Shown here in pieces: positions 1 to 7,043 of a DNA stretch of 9,176 bases. A program made the translations under genes and the position numbers. The stretch comes from an uncultured Oscillospiraceae bacterium (GTDB lineage: Bacteria > Bacillota > Clostridia > Oscillospirales > Oscillospiraceae). The first letter of the stretch is position 1; each line of letters opens with the position of its first letter. The stretch is taken from positions 1-9,176 of the forward strand of contig CAAERF010000214.1 in the NCBI GenBank assembly GCA_900758315.1. The letters are read 5' to 3'. The notes under the pieces are model-generated. The model had not been told where the DNA came from, searched no databases, and saw nothing but the letters and a program-made list of their open reading frames with translations.

Positions 1-484
1 TATGAGTATCTGCGGCTGGAGGCCGGAGAAGCCTACTATCCTCTGGTCATTCACCATAAATACGGTTCCCATTACTGCATGGAGCATTACTATATATAAA
101 GGCAAAGTCGGCAAGCGGTGCTATTACCTGCTGCGCGATGATTTCTTGAAGTACAATCGCTACCGGCGGCAATGTGACCTTTTGTGGGAACGGCAAATCA
201 CAACGCTTGACGAACTGCTGACTTACAAAGAAAATCTGCAAGCTGAATATAACGCTCTTACAGCGCAGCGTAAGGCGCTCTATCGCAGAAAGAGTAAAAC
301 TACCCCTGCCGATTATTCGGAGCAAATACAGGCGCTCACAGCCCGCATCAGAGAGCTGCGGCGGGAGATTACCACCTGTGCTGACATTGAGATGGACTGC
401 GAGATGGTGCAGGATAAGGTGCAAAGGGCGGCGCATAGGCGGGAAAACCCGCCCCGTGAAAGAATACATCGCCGCGCCTATTGA
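1..484 (+). pseudogene. Relaxase/mobilization protein, C-terminal part, frameshifted
   Basis: The gene enters from outside the window, so no start is present. Frame 1 reads an open, protein-like stretch (YEYLRLEAGEAYYPLVIHHK onwards) to base 90, then hits TAA at 97-99. Frame 2 continues from about base 95 (YKGKVGKRCYYLLRDDFLKY) to TGA at 482-484. The switch falls in a (TA)4 tract at 91-98; one more TA would join the frames as HYYIYKGKVGKR. The frame-2 part has the basic, coiled-coil C-terminal look of relaxases from Tn1549-like conjugative elements of Firmicutes: an RRQCDLLWERQITTLDELL-type segment, then alternating Lys/Arg/Glu helices and a cysteine followed by an acidic patch. These relaxases nick oriT and pilot DNA during transfer; the catalytic N-terminal domain lies outside the window. 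An ATG at base 2 is in the wrong frame for the first 30 codons and is not a start. The family call is from remembered C-terminal similarity only, so it is moderate; the frameshift is read directly. Confidence 0.55.
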
Positions 485-543
485 CTTTTCTTTCTTTCTC
501 ATCTAAAATGAAAAGAAAGAAGCGAAAGGAAAGGAGCAGCGCG

Positions 544-1866
544 ATGCTGTCTTTTGAAAATCAAAACATCGAATTCAAGCAGGCGTATGTCCCCGACATC
601 CGAAAAGAAGTGATGGGCTTTGCCAATGCAGAGGGCGGAACGGTTTACATCGGCGTTCGCAAGGACGGGGCGGTTGTTGGGGTGGACGACCCCGACGGCG
701 TGATGCTGCAGGTCGTGAATTCGCTGAAAGATTCTTTGTCCCCGGATGTGATGCCGTTTGTCAAGGTAAGCACGGTGGAAATGGAAGGAAAGCAGGTTGT
801 AGAAATTGACGTGACGACCGGCACCAATCGTCCCTATTATCTCCGCGAAAAAGGGCTGAAACCCAGCGGCGTGTATGTCCGCAAGGGAAGCTCCACGCAG
901 CCCATGACTGAGGAGGGGATTCGGGAAATGCTTTTGCAGAACAGCGGAAGATCCTATGAATCCGGCCGCAGCATGAATCAGAACCTCACATTCCAAACAT
1001 TTTTGGAGGAGATGCGCAAGCGCTCCATTGAAATCGGAACAGCACAGATGAAAACGCTAAAGCTCATCGGCGAGGATGGACTGTACACAAATCTGGCCTT
1101 GCTGCTCTCGGATCAGTGCGAGACCACCACAAAAATCGCGCTCTTTCAGGGCACGGATAAAGAACTGTTCCGCGACCGGAAGGAGTTTACCGGCTCTATC
1201 CTGAAGCAGCTGGAGGACGCTTACCAATTCGTTGACCTTTTCAACAAAACCAAGGCGACTTTTTCCGGGCTGAACCGAACCGATTGCAAGGATTATCCGG
1301 ACGTGGCCGTCAGAGAGGCGCTGCTGAACAGCATGGTTCACAGAGATTACTCTTTCAGCGGCAGCAATCTGATCAACCTGTATGAGGACAGAATTGAATT
1401 TGTTTCCCTTGGCGGTCTTGTACCCGGTCTGGAGCTGAAATCTATTTTTCTTGGCGTTTCGCAGTCCAGAAACCCGAATCTTGCCGCTGTTTTTTACCGT
1501 ATGCGTTTGATTGAAAGCTACGGCACAGGGATCGGAAAGATTGAGCGTGCCTACAAATCCTGCCCGATGCAGCCGGAGTTTGAAACGGCAAAGGGTGTTT
1601 TCCGCGTGACACTTCCGAACCGCAATGAAGTGCAGGAAACAGGCGGCAAAGCGCAGCCCGGCGAGGGACGCAGCACATCCTTAAACGACCAAAGGCAGCG
1701 CCTTGTCCAATACGCGAAGGAAAACGGCAGCATTACACGGAAACAAGCCGAAACACTGCTTGGCGCCGGAACCACAAAAGCATATCGTTTGCTGAAAGAG
1801 CTCTGCGATGCAGGCGAACTGATACAAAAGGGCAACGGAAAACAGAGCTGCTATGTCATTCCATGA
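544..1866 (+). CDS. AlbA_2 (Schlafen-like) / GHKL ATPase / winged-helix protein
   Basis: A 440-residue protein. The start at 544 is chosen because AAAGGAG ends 7 bases before it; an in-frame ATG at 508 lacks a ribosome site. Residues about 8-125 are an AlbA_2 (Schlafen-type, divergent AAA_4) domain, with the early ExK-type motif (IEFKQA) and the hallmark GFANAEGGTVYIGV at 25-38. Residues about 250-360 resemble the C-terminal ATP-binding module of these proteins, with REALLNSMVHRDYS carrying the conserved Asn (N262), EFVSLGG at 285-291 and a glycine-rich ESYGTGIGKIERA at 324-336. Residues 382-440 form a winged helix (ITRKQAETLL...TTKAYRLLKEL). The length is normal for the family. Members are annotated as putative transcriptional regulators or ATP-binding proteins and are common cargo of conjugative elements; the exact role is unknown. 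It lies 60 bases after the relaxase remnant in the same direction and ends in its own hairpin, fitting a mobile-element accessory gene. It appears intact. Confidence 0.9.
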   Translation: MLSFENQNIEFKQAYVPDIRKEVMGFANAEGGTVYIGVRKDGAVVGVDDPDGVMLQVVNSLKDSLSPDVMPFVKVSTVEMEGKQVVEIDVTTGTNRPYYLREKGLKPSGVYVRKGSSTQPMTEEGIREMLLQNSGRSYESGRSMNQNLTFQTFLEEMRKRSIEIGTAQMKTLKLIGEDGLYTNLALLLSDQCETTTKIALFQGTDKELFRDRKEFTGSILKQLEDAYQFVDLFNKTKATFSGLNRTDCKDYPDVAVREALLNSMVHRDYSFSGSNLINLYEDRIEFVSLGGLVPGLELKSIFLGVSQSRNPNLAAVFYRMRLIESYGTGIGKIERAYKSCPMQPEFETAKGVFRVTLPNRNEVQETGGKAQPGEGRSTSLNDQRQRLVQYAKENGSITRKQAETLLGAGTTKAYRLLKELCDAGELIQKGNGKQSCYVIP

Positions 1867-1874
1867 ACAATAGA

Positions 1875-1918
1875 CAAACAGGGGGCATCCCGACGAAAGT
1901 CAGGATGCCCCCTGTGTT
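1875..1918 (+). terminator. Hairpin terminator after the AlbA_2 gene
   Basis: Twelve bases after the stop comes a strong stem: CAGGGGGCATCC (1879-1890) pairs perfectly with GGATGCCCCCTG (1903-1914). A C/A mismatch then leads to a GAC/GTC extension capped by a GAAA (GNRA) tetraloop. The flanking CAAA/TTTG can extend the base. The downstream side has only a broken T tract (TGTTTG), so it is a very stable hairpin but not a textbook intrinsic terminator. It may also protect the 3' end of the mRNA. Confidence 0.7.
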
Positions 1919-2071
1919 TGAAATTATGATTTTGGCAAAATTTCTAAAAATAGCGCAATTACAAGAAATTGCCTATCGGGAAGTTGCTTTATTTGGGAAT
2001 GTCCTCCGGCGTAATACCGTCCCCTGTGTACTCCGTAGATGCAATAGAGGACAAAACGCAAATCAGCAGGC
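1919..2071. other. Degenerate spacer, possible tail of a minus-strand gene
   Basis: No gene with a start is visible here. On the minus strand an open stretch ends with a protein-like tail, SSIASTEYTGDGITPEDIPK, and TAA at 1989-1991. Upstream it runs open only to about 2170, without a Met start or ribosome site. It could be the 3' end of a lost gene. I do not recognise it. The AT-rich part 1919-1980 holds nothing I can support. Confidence 0.3.
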
Positions 2072-2367
2072 AGCGATTTTCAGGGGGACAGTAAGCGTTT
2101 ATCTTTTTATGCCGAAAAAACCGCACAGGAGGCAGAGAGCCTGCAGGGCAAGGCGCTGGATACAGGACGAATCAGCTATCGTCGATTCAGGAAAAGCGCC
2201 GGCGTATGCCAACCGCGCACGCCGCCCAGCCCGCTGAAACAGAGGATGTCCCTTTGGCGCAGAGCGCCGACCGGCGAGAAATCAGCAGGCGCCAGCGCTT
2301 TCGGCAAAGGGCGCTGGATAAGCGGGAGATCAAAACGTCCGATTCCTACCTTCGCTTTTTCCTGTGA
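2072..2367 (+). pseudogene. Decayed mobile-element coding remnant in two frames
   Basis: Two protein-like pieces sit in different frames. From about 2099 one frame reads LSFYAEKTAQEAESLQGKAL and continues DTGRISYRR. From about 2176 another frame reads IQEKRRRMPTAHAAQPAETE, then EISRRQRFRQRALDKREIKT, and ends SDSYLRFFL at TGA 2365-2367. A single indel near 2175-2185 would join them. The charged, Ala/Gln/Arg-rich, low-complexity character with an REIKTSDSYL-like motif is reminiscent of the N-terminal region of large secreted or membrane proteins carried by Tn1549-like elements, but that is a guess. There is no start or ribosome site. Its end overlaps the YkgJ-type remnant, so two decayed genes probably meet here. 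Confidence 0.3.
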
Positions 2368-2596
2368 TCGCTGTGGCCGCTGTGGCCGTGAACGAGAAGA
2401 CGTTCTGCTCAATCCGGCGGATCTGTTCCGCATTGCAAAGTTTCTGAATCAGACACCCTCTCAGGTTGTAGAACACTATTGCGAGTGCTGCATCGGTCCG
2501 GATTCCGGACTGCCCCTCATCCGCTTGAAACCAAAAGCCTACCGCAACACCTGCCCATTTCTGGGATCCGAATGCTGCTGGGAGCCTAAGTCTTGA
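2246..2596 (+). pseudogene. YkgJ-family cysteine-cluster protein, truncated
   Basis: The recognisable domain starts near 2340, about residue 32 of the open frame. It has the metal-binding motif CDRCGRCG (C40, C43, C46), then REREDVLLNPADLFRIAKFL, an EHYCECCIGPDSGLPLIRLK segment, and NTCPFLGSECC. This order is that of the YkgJ/PF03692 zinc- or iron-chelating domain (often called Fe-S oxidoreductase-like). Family members continue with a final Cys after an xHxxKPxxC-like stretch. Here the frame ends CWEPKS-TGA-TAA, so the stop falls at the expected Cys position and the C-terminal third is missing. The first 31 residues from the ATG at 2246 do not look like the family and probably belong to the neighbouring remnant in another frame. 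The only ribosome-like bases (AGAGG) abut the ATG. I treat it as a broken gene left in mobile-element debris; a short functional metal-binding protein is less likely. Confidence 0.6.
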
Positions 2597-2679
2597 TAAT
2601 CCCCATTACTTGCCATACATTCCTCACAGCTCTTCTATCAAGAAAAATTTTTCGATTGATTCTGTCATGATTCCTAGAT

Positions 2680-2722
2680 AAAAAAGCAACCACACGATTG
2701 GCTTTTGCCCAACCGTGTGGTT
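2680..2722 (-). terminator. Intrinsic terminator of the GH42 operon
   Basis: Read on the minus strand, 28 bases after the GH42 stop, AACCACACGGTTGG pairs with CCAATCGTGTGGTT (one G-U pair) around a short A-rich loop. It is followed by GCTTTTTTA, a six-T run (A run 2680-2685 on the plus strand). This is a classic Rho-independent terminator and closes the beta-galactosidase operon. Confidence 0.92.
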
Positions 2723-2749
2723 ACGTAAATAATAAACTTTACCTGTAAC

Positions 2750-4684
2750 TCAAGACAGCGCCTGCACCTCGAAAGGCGCCAGGGTCAGGCCCCGGACGGT
2801 GACAGCATTCTCGTTGTGGTTGAGCACAAAACGCACCGTGCGCTCGCTGCTGCTGCGGGTGACCAGTTCCACCCCTTCGGGCAGATGCTCCACCGTCAGG
2901 CCGGCCCAGGTCATGGCTTCGCCCAGCACCTGTTCCAGGATGGCGGCATCCGGGGTGGTGCCCAGATAGTAGGCCCGGCCTTCGCCCAGCTCGTTGCGGG
3001 TGATGGCAGCATACTGCTGGTAGAAGGTATCGTTGTAGCGGTACAGCACTTCCGCCCGGTCCGGCACGATCATATCCCGGAAGATACCCGCGGTGCCGCT
3101 GCCGTTGTCGCTGATCAGGGGGATGCAGTCGTATTCCTGCACACTCTCGGTCTCCTCGATATGCAGGCCCAACAGTTCGCTGCAGTCTACCGGCAGCACC
3201 TTGCCGAAGGTTAGGTTATTGTTCCGGTCTTTCACGGCGGTACGATAGGTCACCACCGCGCAGCCGCCGGCGGCTACATAGCGCTTGAGCCGCAGGGCAA
3301 AGGCTTCGTCGGTGACGATCATGTTGGGCACCACTACGATCTTGTAGCCGGAAAAATCTCGGTCGACCGGCAGGATATCCACCGACTGGCCCGCCCGGAA
3401 GAACACCCCGTGCAGACGTTTCATCTCGGTTTCGCAGTCCAGCAGCAGGCTTTGCTGCTGGATCCGGAAGGATGCCAGAGAATCGTAGTCGTACAAAATG
3501 GCCACATCGCTGTGCACCGGGGCGGTGAGCACGTCCTGGTATTCCCGCACTTCCCGGAAGAAGCTCTGCACCTCAAAGAAGCGGCGGCGGGGCACATTGT
3601 CTGCATCCAGAATACCGTAGCAGAACTGCTCGGCACCCTTGGTAGCGCCACGGTAACGAAAATACATCAGCCCGTCGCAGCCGTGGGCCATGCCCTGCCA
3701 GCTCCACAGCTTGGCCTGGTTGGGCCGGGGCAAAAAGCCGGTGATATCATGCCCCTGGGCACCCATGATGGCCTCAGTGATCCAGAAATTCTTGCCCTGC
3801 AGGCCCCGGATATAATCCAGGCCAAAGGCAATCTCAGAGGGGGGCAGAGGTTCTTTCTGGCCGCCCCACACAGGGTAGTTGTTGAAAGCCACCTGATCCA
3901 GGCAGGCGGCCACATCCGCATAGCTCACATGCTTGGTCAGACCGCCGCCGGGGAAGTCGTGCATGACCACGGCATCGGGCAGCAGCTCATGGAGCAGATC
4001 CGCCTGGAAACGGATGAAGTCCACCAGTTTTTCGCTGCAAAAGCGCTCCCATTCCAGGCGCAGGGCCGGGTTGTGGGTGGTGATGGTGGTATTGGGCAGG
4101 GGGATCTCCTCAAAGGAGTTGTATTCCTGGCTCCAGAAAGCGGTGCCGAAGGTATCGTTCAGTTTGTTGATGTCCCCTGCAAAGGCTTTGTCCAGATGGC
4201 GACGGAAACCGTCCCGGCAGTGGTCGCACCAGCACAGGTCGCTGCCCTCGTGGCCGATCTCGTTGTCCACCTGCCAGGCTACGATGCCCTCCTCGCCCCG
4301 GTAATGCTCGGCCAAGGCCGTGATGATCTTACGGCAGGCTTCCAGGTAATGGGGGTTGGAATAGCAGGCCACATGCCGCCCGCCGAAGGCACGGGGGGAA
4401 CCGTCCGGGAAGCGGGAGAGGATATCGGGATACTTGGCGATGAACCAGGCCGGCGGGGTAGCCGTGGGGGTGCCGAAGATAACCTGCAGGTCTTTTTGCT
4501 TGGCCATGGCAATGACCCCGTCAAAGTAGGAGAAGTCAAACTGACCTTCCTGCTTTTCCATGCGGTGCCAGGCAAATTCACCGATGCGGATCACATTGCA
4601 GCCCAGTTCCAGAATGCGGTCCATGTCTGCATCCATCAGGGAAGTGTCCCATTGTTCGGGATAATAATCAACGCCCAAAAGCAT
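2750..4684 (-). CDS. GH42 beta-galactosidase
   Basis: A 644-residue glycoside hydrolase family 42 enzyme that hydrolyses terminal beta-D-galactosides. It has no signal peptide, so it acts in the cytoplasm on imported sugars. The TIM barrel spans about 1-380: GVDYYPEQW near the start, FGTPTATPPAWF at 70-81, acid/base E142 in WQVDNEIGH, and nucleophile E304 in FWITEAIMG. The four zinc-site cysteines known from the Thermus A4 enzyme are all present (C107, C151, C153, C156), so a structural zinc is likely. The trimerization domain runs about 395-600, followed by a small beta-sandwich ending in LTLAPFEVQALS. The length is typical. The start is supported by AAAGGAG (4693-4699) 8 bases upstream. It is the last gene of a minus-strand operon, 17 bases after the lacI/transporter scar, and is followed by a strong terminator. 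Its GC content looks higher than its neighbours', suggesting a separate origin. Activity on lactose versus galacto-oligosaccharides cannot be told. Confidence 0.97.
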   Translation of the reverse strand: MLLGVDYYPEQWDTSLMDADMDRILELGCNVIRIGEFAWHRMEKQEGQFDFSYFDGVIAMAKQKDLQVIFGTPTATPPAWFIAKYPDILSRFPDGSPRAFGGRHVACYSNPHYLEACRKIITALAEHYRGEEGIVAWQVDNEIGHEGSDLCWCDHCRDGFRRHLDKAFAGDINKLNDTFGTAFWSQEYNSFEEIPLPNTTITTHNPALRLEWERFCSEKLVDFIRFQADLLHELLPDAVVMHDFPGGGLTKHVSYADVAACLDQVAFNNYPVWGGQKEPLPPSEIAFGLDYIRGLQGKNFWITEAIMGAQGHDITGFLPRPNQAKLWSWQGMAHGCDGLMYFRYRGATKGAEQFCYGILDADNVPRRRFFEVQSFFREVREYQDVLTAPVHSDVAILYDYDSLASFRIQQQSLLLDCETEMKRLHGVFFRAGQSVDILPVDRDFSGYKIVVVPNMIVTDEAFALRLKRYVAAGGCAVVTYRTAVKDRNNNLTFGKVLPVDCSELLGLHIEETESVQEYDCIPLISDNGSGTAGIFRDMIVPDRAEVLYRYNDTFYQQYAAITRNELGEGRAYYLGTTPDAAILEQVLGEAMTWAGLTVEHLPEGVELVTRSSSERTVRFVLNHNENAVTVRGLTLAPFEVQALS

Positions 4685-4701
4685 GGTACTGGCTCCTTTC
4701 T

Positions 4702-5044
4702 TTATTCACCGGCGGCACGGGATTCCTCGCCCCGCAGCACAGCCGGCACATGGTGATAGAATTCATCTGTCAAACGATAGCCGCGCTTGTACACCACCAT
4801 GCAGAAGATGGACAACACCGCGGCCATCTGGGCAATGCCCATTTTCAGCCGGGAGGCCCCGCGCCGGGTCTCCCCTTTGCCGTGCCGGTGGGCCGGTGCA
4901 TACCCCAGCTGCTGCGCCACCTCAAAAATACGCTGTTCCGTTTGCGTGGAAACGCGGATCGTTTCGTCCCAGTTCAACACCCGGGAAATGGTGGACACAG
5001 AAATACCGGTGGCAACAAGAAACTGCTGACATTGTTGTTGCCAT
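4702..5044 (-). pseudogene. lacI start fused to GPH sugar-transporter end (deletion scar)
   Basis: Two genes are joined here. From ATG at 5044 the reading MATTMSAVS is a LacI-type start. One extra T near 5016-5021 shifts the frame to VATGISVSTISRVLN, then WDETIRVSTQTEQRIFEVAQ and QLGYAPAHR, a clear LacI helix-turn-helix plus hinge. Instead of the ~270-residue sugar-binding domain, the frame goes on through a short basic linker (GETRRGASRLK) into a hydrophobic helix, MGIAQMAAVLSIFCMVVY, and an YRLTDEFYHHV tail. This resembles the last membrane helix and cytoplasmic tail of GPH-family galactoside symporters. It ends at 4702, 17 bases before GH42. The simplest reading is an ancestral lacI-transporter-GH42 order that lost most of both first genes, plus a 1-base insertion in lacI. 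The open frame extends to an ATG at 5112, but that start has no ribosome site and bypasses the natural LacI start. A functional membrane-tethered DNA-binding protein is possible but unlikely. The transporter assignment of the tail is inference from shape. Confidence 0.7.
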
Positions 5045-5081
5045 ATATCCGGGTCAAATCTGCCTTCTATCATTGAATGAC

Positions 5082-5270
5082 TCAATAATAATGGTCGGTA
5101 CATTTCAAACAAAGGCAGTGGCTGTCCCGGTGTCCATGCTCATTGGTTTTGTCTTTGCAGTAAGAAGGGTCGTAATACCCCAAATCCTCGTAGGATTTGT
5201 AAGACCGATCCATGAAATGCATATCTGCATTTTTTCCAATTTGTTTCAGCGCATCTGCCACACATGTCAT
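5082..5270 (-). CDS. Small Cys/His-rich protein of unknown function
   Basis: A 62-residue ORF that I do not recognise. Its first half is helical and charged (MTCVADALKQIGKNADMHF). The second half has SYEDLGYYDPSYC and then a Cys/His cluster with spacing C-x13-C-x-C-x2-C (C48, C62 region) including HGHRDSHCLCLKC, which suggests a zinc or other metal site. It starts 12 bases after the GH35 stop and lies in the same frame as GH35, separated from it by one TGA. No Shine-Dalgarno sequence precedes its ATG, so it would depend on translational coupling to the upstream gene. The composition looks like real protein rather than chance, so it could be an intact small gene or the 3' end of a gene lost when the lacI/transporter region rearranged. 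Position in the operon says only that it would be co-transcribed. Confidence 0.4.
   Translation of the reverse strand: MTCVADALKQIGKNADMHFMDRSYKSYEDLGYYDPSYCKDKTNEHGHRDSHCLCLKCTDHYY
5085..5112 (-). promoter_or_regulatory. Candidate promoter before the lacI scar and GH42
   Basis: On the minus strand TTGTTT (5107-5112), a 16-base spacer and TATTAT (5085-5090) lie about 40 bases upstream of the lacI-type ATG. The -10 matches 5 of 6 bases; the -35 only half. Overlapping it on the plus strand is TTTCAAACAAAG, loosely like the TTTCAACAAGTT repeats upstream of the GH35 gene. If real, it would let GH42 be transcribed apart from GH35. It overlaps the end of the small Cys-rich ORF. Confidence 0.3.
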
Positions 5271-5282
5271 AGTGTGGGGGAT

Positions 5283-6857
5283 TCAGCAATCAAAAAAGGT
5301 CGTGTTCATTTCAGCGCACACCACACCGCAGTCCGGCGTCACCCAAATCCCATTGTCCATTTCATCACCATTGCGGCGCACCTGGATCCGATAGGTTCCG
5401 GTTTCATCAAACGTTCCCTGTGTTACGCTCAGGAACGCCTGCGAACGCGTGTTCAGGAAATCGCTGCTTCGCACAGCAGCCGTTGCCCGTTCCACACCGC
5501 CTTTGGGCAGCAGAATCAAGCGGAAGCTGTTGCCTGCCAGATAAAAGCGCCCATTGCCCTCATAGCAAATCAATCCCTTGCCTCTCTGCTGCGCATCGCT
5601 GAAGAAAAAGTGATCTATATCACGGATACTCAGCACAGGCTTGGCCATCAGGTCGCCAAAAGAAGAGGAAAAACGGATGATGCCAATATAATCCCCGAAG
5701 TCGATATACTGTTCGGACATTCCTTCGTATTGGGTAACAGCATACAGCTTACCACTGCCCTGGTAGCGCTGGATCAACGGGGCCATCCGGGCCAAAGTCT
5801 GCAGCCCTTGAAGGGCTTCGGCAAAGTGCTCCGGCACGCCTCCGCCAGCCCCCTGACAGAAAGCATCCGCCGCAAAGAAATGCACACCGCAAAGTTCATT
5901 TTTAGCCACCGCCTGGATTGCACGGGTCACTGACAGTGCACCGGGCAACAGCTCCGGAATGTAATAAGGCTGATCATTGCCGTAGGCTCGGTTCAGCACA
6001 TTCCATGTAGCCTGATCCTGCAAATAGATGTCCGGCGAAATCGCATCCAGGTGGGAAGCGCCTTTGCGGAACAGAGGCAGCAGCTTACTCACCGCGCCGC
6101 CGGAAGGGTAATCCACGCCGGGCACTCGATTGTGCATCTCACCCAGCCATACATTGGTGTACATCGGCAGACAAAGGCACTCCTTGCCTGCCCGGACGAT
6201 TTCATCGATATACACCGCTACCGACCAGACTGTAAAACACTCCGCGGCATCCTCCCCGAACACCTCTTCCCAGGTGCCGGAACGCCCGGCAAATTCCGCA
6301 ACCGCATCGGACACCGTCTGGCGGAACCGTTCTTCCGCCTCAGCGCCGTAATCTCTGGGTGTCCCCATCAGGCCGGGTTCGTTTTCAACCTGGATACCGA
6401 TAACCGTCTCATCTGCATTGTTTTGTGCAACATGGGTGCACATCGCGCAGAAAGCAGCGCAGTCGGCCTTCTGCGTTGCTGCAAAATGCGGCGAAAGAGA
6501 ACAGACCGGAACCCCATCGGCGCTTTTGGCCATGGGAAACCGTTTTCCGTTCAGTTTCATCCAGCGAGGGATATAGTGGGAGTTGCCGTTTTTCCAGGTC
6601 CCAAACCAAAGCAGAACGAGCCGCAGCCCATGGCGCCGGGCGGCCTGCATCAACATATCGGTCTGGGCGAAATCATAATGTCCCTCTTCCGGTTCCAGAA
6701 GTTCCCAGTAAACCGGCGCCGCCACTGTGTTGAGTCCAAAGTCTTTCACATGGGAAAAGACGGTCTCTACTTTTTCAGCGCTGTAGGAAGTCGAGTTATT
6801 TACCTGACCACCGACTGAAAAAAAAGGAACCCCCTTTACATGAAACAGAGTTTTCAT
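5283..6857 (-). CDS. GH35/DUF5597-type beta-galactosidase
   Basis: A 524-residue clan GH-A glycoside hydrolase. It opens with substrate-barrel strands (FSVGGQVNNSTSYS, then LNTVAAPVYWELLEPEEGHY at 42-61). The acid/base Glu is E160 in GIQVENEPG, a GH35/GH42-type motif, and the likely nucleophile is E302 in YIPELLPG. Residues after about 370 form beta-rich domains matching the DUF5597-containing branch of GH35-like enzymes. It should remove galactose from beta-galactosides; exact substrate is unknown. No signal peptide is visible, so it is probably cytoplasmic. The start at 6857 is preferred because GGAAGG lies 8 bases upstream and the upstream promoter (6990-7019) would place transcription start near 6983. 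The frame is open for 70 more codons, but that part covers the promoter and reads as non-protein. It is first in the minus-strand operon that leads to GH42. The sequence looks intact. Confidence 0.9.
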   Translation of the reverse strand: MKTLFHVKGVPFFSVGGQVNNSTSYSAEKVETVFSHVKDFGLNTVAAPVYWELLEPEEGHYDFAQTDMLMQAARRHGLRLVLLWFGTWKNGNSHYIPRWMKLNGKRFPMAKSADGVPVCSLSPHFAATQKADCAAFCAMCTHVAQNNADETVIGIQVENEPGLMGTPRDYGAEAEERFRQTVSDAVAEFAGRSGTWEEVFGEDAAECFTVWSVAVYIDEIVRAGKECLCLPMYTNVWLGEMHNRVPGVDYPSGGAVSKLLPLFRKGASHLDAISPDIYLQDQATWNVLNRAYGNDQPYYIPELLPGALSVTRAIQAVAKNELCGVHFFAADAFCQGAGGGVPEHFAEALQGLQTLARMAPLIQRYQGSGKLYAVTQYEGMSEQYIDFGDYIGIIRFSSSFGDLMAKPVLSIRDIDHFFFSDAQQRGKGLICYEGNGRFYLAGNSFRLILLPKGGVERATAAVRSSDFLNTRSQAFLSVTQGTFDETGTYRIQVRRNGDEMDNGIWVTPDCGVVCAEMNTTFFDC

Positions 6858-6989
6858 CCATAACACCTTCCTTTTCGGCGCGCCAATCCCGCGTCTTAGT
6901 TCGCTTAAATACACAAAAATGCAATTCTTCCATCCAAAACAACCGGGCCAAAACCATTCCGCATCCTGCTTTTCGCCCTTTCTTCTACA

Positions 6990-7019
6990 TTTATAGCATC
7001 CTTTTCCCGGAAATGTCAA
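6990..7019 (-). promoter_or_regulatory. Sigma-A type promoter of the GH35-GH42 operon
   Basis: On the minus strand a perfect TTGACA (7014-7019), an 18-base spacer and TATAAA (6990-6995). Predicted transcription start is near 6983, giving an untranslated leader of about 125 bases before the GH35 ATG. In that leader I see no convincing riboswitch or attenuator. The 18-base spacer is slightly long, as often seen at promoters that need an activator. Confidence 0.75.
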
Positions 7020-7043
7020 GGAAAAACTCGCAAAATATCCAAC

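Noticed and set aside
485..525. Pyrimidine/purine inverted repeat before the AlbA_2 gene
   Set aside because: CTTTTCTTTCTTTCTCAT and ATGAAAAGAAAGAAG can pair imperfectly, but low-complexity tracts do this easily and there is no T run, so I do not call a terminator.
3410..4756. A 448-residue open frame on the plus strand
   Set aside because: It lies fully antisense to the GH42 gene, has no ribosome site, and is His/Gln/Val/Gly-rich as expected from a shadow of a GC-rich gene.
5283..5288. TGA between GH35 and the Cys-rich ORF as a selenocysteine or readthrough codon
   Set aside because: GH35 is already full length, no SECIS-like hairpin is evident, and the shared frame has a one in three chance of being accidental.
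4683..5933. A 416-residue open frame on the plus strand
   Set aside because: It is antisense to the lacI scar, the Cys-rich ORF and GH35. No known domain and no ribosome site are visible.
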